Source: DASXUX01 sp036504595 (GTDB taxonomy: Bacteria > Planctomycetota > SZUA-567 > H5-PLA8). From it: a stretch of DNA of 64,000 nt. Within the stretch, counting starts at the first letter, position 1. The number at the start of each line of letters is the position of its first letter. The notes beneath the pieces were generated by a model. It worked only from the letters and a program-made list of their open reading frames with translations. It had not been told where the DNA came from and made no database searches. This document shows, piece by piece, positions 56,959-64,000 of this stretch. The stretch is from positions 1 through 64,000 of the forward strand of contig DASXUX010000070.1 of the NCBI GenBank assembly GCA_036504595.1, written 5' to 3'. The position numbers and the translations under genes were made by a program.

Positions 56959-57023
56959 GTTATTCCTTCGTTGCTCCCTGAGTAAATATATTCGCTTGCC
57001 GATCGAGACGCAAGGCTCTCACG

Positions 57024-60000
57024 TCAGGCCATCAACGTCTTCAGATCCATTTCTTCCAGGATATGTTTGATCGTGCGCAGGAAGCTGGCGGAGTGCGAGC
57101 CGTTGAAGGGGCGGTGATCGAAGACCAGCTTCAGGTTCAGCAGCATGCGCGGTTCGACCAGGTGCTTGCCGTCGCCGTTGCCTGAATTGGCGACCACACG
57201 CGGGCGTTCCAACACTGTGCCCGAAGTCAGCATCGCCAGTTGACCGGGGATGATGAACGGGGTGCCGCTGGTGGCGTCGAACGCTCCGATGTTGGTCAGC
57301 GTGACGCTGGCGCCCTGCAGGTCCGCGGCGGCGATGTTTCCGGAGCGCACCTTTTCGGTGAGTTCGTGAACGCGGCGCATGAACTCCACAAACGTCAGCT
57401 TGTCGGCGCTGCGAACGACGGGCGAGTAGAGATCTTCGTTCGGTCCGACCGCGGCGAAGCCGATATTCGCGTGCGGTTCGATGAGCAACCGGTCGGCGGT
57501 GGGCGCCAGCCGCCCGCGGAAGCCCTGGTGTTTCTCCTCCATCATCGCTTTGACCAGAGCCCATAGAATCATGTGCGTGAACGTCGGCCGCAGGCCGAAT
57601 CGAGTTTCGAACTCGCGCTTGAGCTGTTCGCGCTGCTTGGCGGCGTTGGTCAGGTCCACTTCGCATTCCACGGAGACCGTCGGAATTTCATGCTGGCTCT
57701 TGAGCGCCAGCGCGCCAACCTGCATCTGCGCGGGGCTGATGAGCTGCTCCTTGATCAACGGCGGAGTCAGCCGCGCGGAAACGTGAGCAGACGGAACCGG
57801 GCTGCCCGCGGCGACGGCCACGTCGAGCGTGAGCACGGGGGTTTCGACTTTGACGCGTTCGCCGGGCTTTGCATGAAGCTTCGCGACAACGCCGTCGTGT
57901 GTCGATTCGACTTCGAAGGAGCCTTTGTTGGCTTCCATCTCGAGCAGCGGCGTGCCGGTCTTTACGGGCTGGCCGACGTCAACGAGGTAGCGCACGAGCG
58001 TTGCGTCTTCGTCGGTGGGGGATTGCCGCGGCACAAGAATATCGATGTGCTGGATCTCAGAGGTCTCGCTGACCGCCGGGGGCATTTCGGGCGCAACAGC
58101 AGCGGCGGGCGCGATGGCCGGCGCAGGGACGACCACGGGCGCCATGGCCCGTTCGCTCTTGCGGATGGCCGCCGCGACGGTGCCGATGCCGGGGCCGGCA
58201 TCGATGACCTTGCGTCCGGGGCGCAAATCCTGGCGGACCTGTTCGCGCATGGCTCGCAGGACACCATCGACGCTGGGCAGGATGGCCAGTTCCATCGCGT
58301 AATTGTAGGGGATGTGGTCGTCGGTTTTCGTCACGCGCATGGGAACGGCGCGGAGCTGTTCGAAGGCGCTGCCGATGGTTTCGGCGATGACTTCCGCGCC
58401 GAAGCCGCAAGTCCGGTTGTCTTCATGCACCACGATGAGCCGGCCGGTCTTGATGACCGACTTGAAGACGGCTCTGCTGTCCCAGGGCGTGATCGTGCGG
58501 AGATCAACGATCTCGGCTTCGACGCCTTCTTTTGAAGCCTGCGTGGCGGCGGCGCGGCAGAGTGTCACGCAGTTGCCCCAGGCCACCAGTGTAACGTCGC
58601 GGCCTTCGCGCACAACGCGCGCCTGTCCGAAGGGCACGATGCAATCGACGCTGGGTTCCTGGACAGTGTCTTCGGCGCCGTGCAGCAGGGCTTTGGGATA
58701 CAGATAAAGAACGGGGCGGTTGCAGCGCAGAGCGAAGCGCAGCAGTCCGGCCGCGTCGCCGGGGCTGGAAGGCATGACGACGTGGACGCCCGGCAGGTGC
58801 GCGTAGACGGCTTCGTTGGTCTGGCTGTGCCAGGGGCCCAGGCCCGGCAGGTATGCGCCGCAGGGCGCCATGATGACCATGGGGCAGTTCCACTGGCCGA
58901 CGGAGCGCCAGTGCATGGTGCTGACTTCGTTGAAGAGCTGGTTCATGCCCGGTCCGATGAAGTCGATGAACTGGATTGCGGCAACCGGCAGATCGCCCAT
59001 CAGCGCTCGGCCGACGGCGCTGCCGACGATGGTGGCTTCGGCCAGCGGTGAATTCTGCACGCGGCCGGGGAACTGGCGGGAGAGGCCGCGCGTGGCGCCG
59101 AAGACGTCGCCCTTGGGATCCTCGATGTCTTCGCCGAAAACGCAGATGCGGCTGTTGAGGCGCATTTCCTGTTCAAGCGTATGGTCGATGCATTGAGCCA
59201 TGGTCAGGCCGCCGGAGCGCTTCGACAGGAAGTGCGGCAAGTGCTGTTCGTGGCCGGGCAGTCCGTCGGGCAGTTTGGCGAAGGCGCTGCCTTTGATGGT
59301 GTTGGGATCGGGTTCGGCGGCCTGCTGGGCGCGCGCAGCGGCGGCTTCGACTTCGGCTTTGATGCTGGCCTTCAGCGCATCGAGTTCCGGGTGAGTGAGA
59401 AGTTTCTCCTGCACACAGCGCTGGATGTAATGGCGGACGGGGTCTTTGGCGGTGACTTCCTTGAGTTCCTCGGCGCTGCGATAGACGCGCTGGTCGTCGG
59501 AGCTGGAGTGGCTCTTGATGCGTTCGACGCGGGCGATCAGGCACGTCGGTCCATCGCCACAGCGCGCGCGTTCGATGGCCTTCGCGCTGGCCTGGTAGAC
59601 GGCGACGGGGTCGAGGCCATCGACTTCGTCCACGCGGCAGCCGAGGAACCATTCGGTGCCATCGGCGTCCTTGGCCAATCCGTGCGGCAGCGTCCAGAAC
59701 GTCTTGCCGGTCGTGGGTGTGGAGATGCCCCAACGGTTGTCTTCGATGAGAAAAACGATCGGAAGTTTGTCGATGCCGGCCTGCGCGATGGCTTCATGCG
59801 TCTCGCCTTCGCGCGTGGAGGCATCCCCGATGGAGGCGACGATGACTTCGGGAACCTTGCGTTCCTTCAGGGACATCGCCATGCCGACGGCTTGCAGCAT
59901 GTTCGTTGCGACGGGGCTGGAGAGGGACACGATGCGGTAGCGGCGCGAACTGTAATGGACGGGCATCTGGCGGCCGCCGGTGGGGGAATCGGCCTTGCTG

Positions 60001-60257
60001 TAGAAATCCAGAAAGCATTCTTCCTGCGTGACGCCGCGGCCGAGGACGATGGCGCGATCGCGATAATGCGGGTGCAGCCAGTCCTCTTTCTTCATCGCTA
60101 GGGCGACGCCGGCCAGGCCCTCGTGGCCTTCGGACGAAAGCTGAAAATGGCCTTGGCCGCGGCGTTTGAGCGCCTGTTCGACTTCGTCCCCGATTCGCGA
60201 TTGAAGCATCAGCCGCAATATTGCGAGCTTTGTTTCTCTGCTGACATCCGTTGTCAT
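57024..60257 (-). CDS. E1alpha-E1beta-E2 fusion of a 2-oxoacid dehydrogenase complex
   Basis: The 1077-residue protein joins three subunits. Residues 1-330 are E1alpha, with the thiamine-diphosphate motif from G144-D-A to E172-D-N. Residues 350-690 are E1beta (V-F-G-E-D-I-E-D-P-K-G-D-V-F-G-A-T-R, F-I-D-F-I-G-P). Residues 735-815 are a lipoyl domain with the likely lipoyl-Lys778 in E-A-N-K-G-S. Residues 840-1077 are the E2 acyltransferase. The peripheral-subunit-binding domain is not visible. The E2 catalytic H-R-x-x-D-G reads H1048-R-P-F-N-G, with Asp changed to Asn, so acyl transfer may be altered. No E3 is nearby. The ATG at 60257 follows GGAGAGCAGC. The substrate is probably pyruvate or a branched-chain 2-oxoacid. 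Confidence 0.88.
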   Translation of the reverse strand: MTTDVSRETKLAILRLMLQSRIGDEVEQALKRRGQGHFQLSSEGHEGLAGVALAMKKEDWLHPHYRDRAIVLGRGVTQEECFLDFYSKADSPTGGRQMPVHYSSRRYRIVSLSSPVATNMLQAVGMAMSLKERKVPEVIVASIGDASTREGETHEAIAQAGIDKLPIVFLIEDNRWGISTPTTGKTFWTLPHGLAKDADGTEWFLGCRVDEVDGLDPVAVYQASAKAIERARCGDGPTCLIARVERIKSHSSSDDQRVYRSAEELKEVTAKDPVRHYIQRCVQEKLLTHPELDALKASIKAEVEAAAARAQQAAEPDPNTIKGSAFAKLPDGLPGHEQHLPHFLSKRSGGLTMAQCIDHTLEQEMRLNSRICVFGEDIEDPKGDVFGATRGLSRQFPGRVQNSPLAEATIVGSAVGRALMGDLPVAAIQFIDFIGPGMNQLFNEVSTMHWRSVGQWNCPMVIMAPCGAYLPGLGPWHSQTNEAVYAHLPGVHVVMPSSPGDAAGLLRFALRCNRPVLYLYPKALLHGAEDTVQEPSVDCIVPFGQARVVREGRDVTLVAWGNCVTLCRAAATQASKEGVEAEIVDLRTITPWDSRAVFKSVIKTGRLIVVHEDNRTCGFGAEVIAETIGSAFEQLRAVPMRVTKTDDHIPYNYAMELAILPSVDGVLRAMREQVRQDLRPGRKVIDAGPGIGTVAAAIRKSERAMAPVVVPAPAIAPAAAVAPEMPPAVSETSEIQHIDILVPRQSPTDEDATLVRYLVDVGQPVKTGTPLLEMEANKGSFEVESTHDGVVAKLHAKPGERVKVETPVLTLDVAVAAGSPVPSAHVSARLTPPLIKEQLISPAQMQVGALALKSQHEIPTVSVECEVDLTNAAKQREQLKREFETRFGLRPTFTHMILWALVKAMMEEKHQGFRGRLAPTADRLLIEPHANIGFAAVGPNEDLYSPVVRSADKLTFVEFMRRVHELTEKVRSGNIAAADLQGASVTLTNIGAFDATSGTPFIIPGQLAMLTSGTVLERPRVVANSGNGDGKHLVEPRMLLNLKLVFDHRPFNGSHSASFLRTIKHILEEMDLKTLMA

Positions 60258-60335
60258 GCTGCTCTCCGGAAACCCCATGTGCTGAGAGCAGATTTACGCC
60301 TTTGTCATGCTTCAGGCAACACGCATTTGGGAGAG

Positions 60336-60482
60336 GTGTGGCACGGGCAGGCTACGCCGCGTCCGTTTGCGGCGTAGATTGCCCGTGCGGCGGCGCCGGA
60401 TTCACGGGCAATCCGCGCCGCGAACAGCCGTCGGTCCTTGACACCGACGCACCATACGCGGCGCGGCCTGCCCGTGCCACAC
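60336..60482. repeat. Inverted GTGTGGCACGGGCAG repeat
   Basis: GTGTGGCACGGGCAG (60336-60350) is perfectly mirrored at 60468-60482, and internal shorter hairpins (GGCGTAG, ACCGACG) lie between. It resembles the intergenic hairpin near 32440-32507 (GGCTGCCCGTGGCAC). Confidence 0.85.
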
Positions 60483-60489
60483 GTGGCGA

Positions 60490-61650
60490 TCAGTTCAGGT
60501 TTGCCATCTTGTCGGCGACGGAGCTGAGCGTGCCGGAGTGGTCTGCGGTGTAGCTGATGGTGTCCAGGATCAGGCCGACCACGATTGTGTAGGCGGCCTT
60601 TCGCGTCGTGACGGAGGAGTTCAGTCCGCCTTGTGTCCACGTGGGGCCGTAAGCTCCGGTCATGTTGCACTGGAAAGCGATGGAGTTGTTTGCGGCATCT
60701 TTCTTGGCGCGTTTGAGCAGGAGCTTGAACGAGCCGTAGTCGGTCTTGGCGTTGCCTTTCTCATCCAGCGTGAAGGTCTGAGTTACGCCGCCGACGGTCA
60801 CCTGAACTTGCTTCTGGTTTGGATCGAAATTGGCAGGAACGTTGGGGACGATTCCAGTCACCTTGCAGGTATCTTTGCCGGTCTTCGTGAAGAAGACTTT
60901 CGCTGAGAACTTGTTGACGGTCATGATGGTCACGATGCCAACATCGCTGGAAAGGCTGACGTCACTTCCGGGGGGAAGGCTGCCGACGACCACGATGACC
61001 TCGCTGGTGACGCTGGTGCTGACGTTGCTGATGGTGACTTGCGCGAGGTAATTTCCGCCCGCTGTGTAGGCGTGCGAAGCGGCGCCGGAGTTCGCGCCGG
61101 TCGCGGCGCGCGTGGCACAGCCATCGCCGAAATCCCAATCGTAGGTCAATGCGCCGCCGGTCGGGTCTTCTGCCGCGACGCAGAAGGTGACGGGCGTGCC
61201 GGCTTGGGCGGCATCGGGCGTGGCGCTGGCCGGTGAGAGCACAATCGGAATCGCGTTGGCGCCGACGGGCAGCGCGCCTTGAGCGATCCAGGCGTTGATC
61301 GTTGTCTGATCGGCCGCGGTGACGGTGATGTTGTGGTGAGCGGCGCTGATGATCGCGGGCAGGAGGCTTTTGGCCACATCGTAAGGCTTCACGCGCAACA
61401 TCGGAGCGCGTGTGGTGCTGACGAAGTTCACCAGGTTGCTGTACGCGAGTCCCGTGGTTAGGTCCTCGTTAGCGGCGCGGGTCGCGTTGTGGCAGTTGGT
61501 GCAGCCGTAGCCTGCTGACTGGAAGAGCGGTTCGATTTGTGTTGTGAAATCAATGGTTGCGGGGCTCGTTGCATCGCTGGAGCGAACGCCGGTGTTGACC
61601 AGCAACGTAGCTGGAAGAAGAGCGAAACAGAGCGCAACCTTCACTTGCAT
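60490..61650 (-). CDS. Secreted protein with a c-type haem motif and a PKD domain
   Basis: The 386-residue protein has a signal peptide (V-K-V-A-L-C-F-A-L-L-P-A-T-L-L-V-N-T-G). A haem-attachment motif C-T-N-C-H follows (G-Y-G-C-T-N-C-H-N-A-T-R), and the domain continues to I-N-A-W-I-A-Q-G-A as in planctomycete cytochrome-like domains. A PKD domain comes next (T-Y-D-W-D-F-G-D-G and S-H-A-Y-T-A-G-G-N-Y). The C-terminal 180 residues are beta-rich and unrecognised. An M at the distal haem position (A-P-M-L-R-V) could be the sixth ligand. It probably sits in the periplasm or on the surface. GGGAGGG precedes the ATG at 61650. Confidence 0.78.
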   Translation of the reverse strand: MQVKVALCFALLPATLLVNTGVRSSDATSPATIDFTTQIEPLFQSAGYGCTNCHNATRAANEDLTTGLAYSNLVNFVSTTRAPMLRVKPYDVAKSLLPAIISAAHHNITVTAADQTTINAWIAQGALPVGANAIPIVLSPASATPDAAQAGTPVTFCVAAEDPTGGALTYDWDFGDGCATRAATGANSGAASHAYTAGGNYLAQVTISNVSTSVTSEVIVVVGSLPPGSDVSLSSDVGIVTIMTVNKFSAKVFFTKTGKDTCKVTGIVPNVPANFDPNQKQVQVTVGGVTQTFTLDEKGNAKTDYGSFKLLLKRAKKDAANNSIAFQCNMTGAYGPTWTQGGLNSSVTTRKAAYTIVVGLILDTISYTADHSGTLSSVADKMANLN

Positions 61651-61888
61651 AATCCCTCCCCAAACGGCCTGCGAACCACACTGAACTTCTGCGCGAATAA
61701 GGTCCAACCAACAGCTCATATGTGACAACTCCGGCAACTCGACGGAATCCTACAAGAGTCCGTTTCAATTCATATAAGTTTGTTGGATTTTCCTTTTGGC
61801 AGGTGACAGCAGCGCCATCTTCCCTATGGGCGGGCAGAGCGGCGTGGAAAAAGGAAGCGGTTCTTTGCGGATTTGAAAACGCAAAGGC

Positions 61889-61926
61889 GAAAAAAAGCCG
61901 GAAGCGCTTATGGCGTCTTCCGGCTT
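61889..61926 (-). terminator. Rho-independent terminator of the Spy-like gene
   Basis: On the minus strand AAGCCGGAAG and CTTCCGGCTT form a 10-bp stem followed by a run of T (plus-strand A at 61889-61896). It lies 20 bases downstream of the stop codon. Confidence 0.85.
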
Positions 61927-61946
61927 CTTTCTTTGAAAAGCGTATC

Positions 61947-62486
61947 TTAGAAATCGGCCTTCTTCGGATCGGCGGGATTGTCAGGGGTCTTCTCGCGCTT
62001 CTGGCCCTGGCCCTGACCCTGGTGTTCGCCGCGGTTGGCGCCGATCAACTCCTTGAGCTTGGCGAGCTGCTCCGGCGTGAGGATCGCCTTGATCTCGGCC
62101 AATGGGCCCTCGGTACCGCCTTCGCCGATCTTCTTCTTGATGGCCTCGCGCACCTTCTCGCGCAGTTCTTTGAGCTTGGCTTCGTCGTTGGCCTTGCGGG
62201 CCTCGGCGATCTGCTTGAAGAGCTCCTTGGCTTCGGGGTCTTGCTGAATGGCTTCGCGCTCTTTCTCGAACTTCTGCTTGAGCGCTTCGATTTTGGTTTT
62301 CTGCTCGGCGGTCAAGTTCAGGTCGGCGGCGTGTTTGAGCAGCGCCTCAATCTGGTTGCCGCGAGCCTGGCCGCGTGGGCCTTTCCCCTCGCCTTTGCCG
62401 TCCCTGGCCTCGCCTTCAGCCGCCCAAGCCGTCGAGAACGTCAATGCCGTCAGAATGCCGACTGCCCACATCATGCGCGTGTTCAT
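61947..62486 (-). CDS. Spy/CpxP-like periplasmic helical protein
   Basis: The 179-residue protein has a signal peptide (M-M-W-A-V-G-I-L-T-A-L-T-F-S-T-A-W-A) and a charged, helical mature part with two L-T-x-E-Q elements (L-N-L-T-A-E-Q-K-T-K and A-I-L-T-P-E-Q-L-A-K), the LTxxQ signature of Spy/CpxP-type chaperones. Low-complexity Gly/Lys tails flank both ends. Such proteins bind unfolded or metal-stressed periplasmic proteins, though family function in planctomycetes is unproven. GGGAGA precedes the ATG at 62486, and a strong terminator follows. Confidence 0.8.
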   Translation of the reverse strand: MNTRMMWAVGILTALTFSTAWAAEGEARDGKGEGKGPRGQARGNQIEALLKHAADLNLTAEQKTKIEALKQKFEKEREAIQQDPEAKELFKQIAEARKANDEAKLKELREKVREAIKKKIGEGGTEGPLAEIKAILTPEQLAKLKELIGANRGEHQGQGQGQKREKTPDNPADPKKADF

Positions 62487-62674
62487 GTTGGAATCTCCCT
62501 CAAGCCGTGTCGTCTTCTCCCACAGAAGATAGACTTCGCCAGTGCCGTTTTGCTGCACAGCATTTGAAGGGCCTGAATCTTCCCGGAATTGTTTTCTGGC
62601 TCTGATATTGTTGAGTTTCAGGGCGTCGCGGTGCCGCGGGTCGCGTTCATCCGGTTTGATGGGGAAATGTTTTG

Positions 62675-63217
62675 ATGTTGCGCAGAGCAGTCTTTCTGGA
62701 TCGTGACGGCGTGGTCAATGTGTGGCCGGGGCCGGAGAGCTTTGTCCTGAAATGGGAGCTGTTCAGCTTCATGCCCGATGTTTCAGCGCAGCTTCTGCGG
62801 CTGAGGAAAGCGGGGCTGTTTCTGGCGCTGATCACCAACCAGAGCTGCGTCGGGCGCGGGTTGATGTCTCTGGAAGAGCTGCAGAAGATTCATGCGCGGA
62901 TGCAGGCGGAGCTTGGAGCGGCGGCACTGGATGGCATCTACTACTGCCCGCACGCGCCGGACGCAGGCTGCTCATGCCGGAAGCCTTCTCCCGAGATGAT
63001 CTTGCGAGCCTGCGAAGAGCATGGGTTGTCGGCGCAGGAGAGTTTTATGGTAGGGGATTCGGGCCGCGACATTGAGATGGGGCGTGCGGCCGGCTGTCAT
63101 ACGATACTTTGCCGCGAGAATCTGCCCGTACTGGAGAAGATGAAACCCCCGCACCGGCCGGAATACATGGCGCGAACGCTTGCAGATGCAGTAGACTGGA
63201 TTGTCAAGAGGCTCTAA
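62675..63217 (+). CDS. gmhB: D-glycero-D-manno-heptose 1,7-bisphosphate phosphatase (GmhB)
   Basis: The 180-residue HAD-superfamily protein has the type III A layout: F-L-D-R-D-G-V-V-N with the nucleophile Asp, L-I-T-N-Q-S, the zinc-loop cysteines in C-P-H-A-P-D-A-G-C-S-C-R-K-P, and V-G-D-S-G-R-D-I-E-M-G. These are the GmhB marks, including the four-ligand zinc loop. It removes the 7-phosphate on the way to ADP-heptose for lipopolysaccharide cores, or the equivalent histidinol-phosphate step in some homologues. GGGGAAA precedes the ATG at 62675. Confidence 0.88.
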   Translation: MLRRAVFLDRDGVVNVWPGPESFVLKWELFSFMPDVSAQLLRLRKAGLFLALITNQSCVGRGLMSLEELQKIHARMQAELGAAALDGIYYCPHAPDAGCSCRKPSPEMILRACEEHGLSAQESFMVGDSGRDIEMGRAAGCHTILCRENLPVLEKMKPPHRPEYMARTLADAVDWIVKRL

Positions 63218-63257
63218 AGTTCAGAGTTCAGCCTAGCGAGTAACGGAGACGCGTTGG

Positions 63258-64000
63258 ATGCAGACAAACCAACTGGTCGGTTTTCTGCTTGGAGCAGGTG
63301 CTCGCCCGCTGGCGGTCCAATCCGGCGATATGCTCACGATCGGGCGCGATCCGCAGAACTCCATTTGCCTTCCCGATGTGCTCGCCAGCCGCCGGCACGC
63401 CATTATCGAATGCGTAGCGGACTCCAGCGAAGTCTTCATCAAGGATCTGGGTTCTTCCAACGGAACGTTCTTAAACGGCCGTCAGCTTGCCGCTCAGCAG
63501 CGCACGCAAATGTGCGCCAACGATTACATCCGCATCGGCGGAAAATTGCTGTCGTTCATCTCCAACAATCCGGCGATGGAGCCGCGGGCGTTCGGCGCGA
63601 AAGTTTCGTTGCTGGAGACGGTAAAAGGCGGACTGAAATTTGAGAACGGCAAAGTGGTGGAGATCCCCGAAGTCGAGGAGAAGCAGGAGGAGGATGTCAA
63701 CGCCACGCAGCAAGTGCCGTCCTTGAGCAGTGCTCAGCCCTCGTCGGCGCTCTCGGGCAACCTGCACGACCAGAATCTGGCGCAGATCATCCAGTTCCTG
63801 CACACCAACGCCAAGACGGGCGAGTTGCATGTCAACGGGCCGCGCAACCAGGGACTGATCGCCTTCGATCAGGGCCAGATTTTCTTTGCGGAAGCCAGCG
63901 GGCGGCGGGGTGCGCCGGCTGTTTACGTCTGCGCGCGCGAACACGACGGGACGTTCAGCTTCCTCAACCTGAGCCGTCCTCTTCAGCGTGCGAAAAATGT
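63258..64000 (+). CDS. FHA and DUF4388 domain protein, cut by the window edge
   Basis: The gene begins at the ATG at 63258, ahead of a frame that continues past the window; 247 codons are present. Residues 15-95 form an FHA phosphopeptide-binding domain: I-G-R-D-P-Q-N-S-I, the S-R-R-H-A-I-I core and G-S-S-N-G-T-F-L-N-G. An acidic linker (E-V-E-E-K-Q-E-E-D) follows, then a DUF4388 domain (L-S-G-N-L-H-D-Q-N-L-A-Q-I-I-Q-F-L, T-G-E-L-H-V, I-A-F-D-Q-G-Q-I-F-F-A-E-A). This pairing is common in delta-proteobacteria and planctomycetes for signalling. GGAGAC lies upstream. No annotated frame in the supplied list covers this gene; I read it from the sequence. Confidence 0.85.
   Translation, partial: MQTNQLVGFLLGAGARPLAVQSGDMLTIGRDPQNSICLPDVLASRRHAIIECVADSSEVFIKDLGSSNGTFLNGRQLAAQQRTQMCANDYIRIGGKLLSFISNNPAMEPRAFGAKVSLLETVKGGLKFENGKVVEIPEVEEKQEEDVNATQQVPSLSSAQPSSALSGNLHDQNLAQIIQFLHTNAKTGELHVNGPRNQGLIAFDQGQIFFAEASGRRGAPAVYVCAREHDGTFSFLNLSRPLQRAKN

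Overview
The window (about 60% GC, dense coding on both strands) looks like a chromosome segment from a free-living bacterium of the Planctomycetota or a neighbouring PVC-type or uncultured phylum. This rests on several features: a DUF1080 secreted protein, a twin-arginine Gfo/Idh/MocA oxidoreductase, a short H-G-F-T-L-I-E-L-L pseudopilin, a DUF5681 protein, a HEAT-like segment typical of planctomycetes, and many secreted proteins of unknown substrate. No ribosomal RNA or marker gene fixes the phylum, so this is inference.

Layout. 1-2.4 kb: the start of a secreted protein running off the edge, then a DUF5681 gene and a tyrosine recombinase next to tRNA-Thr, probably one end of an integrated element. 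2.4-5.4 kb: housekeeping and secreted singletons (ArfB, a small membrane protein, dienelactone hydrolase, DUF1080). 5.6-9.6 kb: the most unusual region. Three proteins share a RiPP-leader-like N-terminal domain, each followed by a hydrophobic export segment, and they surround a cobalamin-binding radical SAM enzyme; two carry a recurring G-I-R-P-D-R motif. 9.6-18 kb: a MarR regulator with an MdtABC-type RND efflux operon behind a clear promoter and a palindromic operator candidate. 18-32 kb: a carbohydrate-oriented neighbourhood (DUF4185 protein with binding modules, two helical-barrel secreted proteins, two Gfo/Idh/MocA oxidoreductases, a tandem glycosyltransferase, an aminopeptidase P). 32-49.7 kb: mixed genes, including HEAT and TPR proteins, two metalloproteases (SprT-like, M48), CooC, a methyltransferase, a pseudopilin, HisD, an archaemetzincin, a toxin-antitoxin-like pair and pyruvate kinase. 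49.8-64 kb: a lactonase, an orphan sensor kinase, a GNAT, two secreted SGNH-like proteins, an E1alpha-E1beta-E2 2-oxoacid dehydrogenase triple fusion, a haem/PKD secreted protein, a Spy-like protein, GmhB and an FHA-DUF4388 protein cut by the right edge.

A second theme runs through the window. Almost every intergenic gap holds a hairpin or low-complexity repeat from one of about a dozen sequence families. Several of these repeats lie in frame inside genes: three in the histidine kinase, two in the tandem glycosyltransferase (one replacing a conserved segment), one in the lactonase, one in an AraC-like protein, and one forming the C-terminus of an alpha/beta hydrolase.

Start codons were moved downstream of the longest frame wherever a ribosome binding site, signal peptide or family start supported it. 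All family names were assigned by reading the sequence, with no database search.
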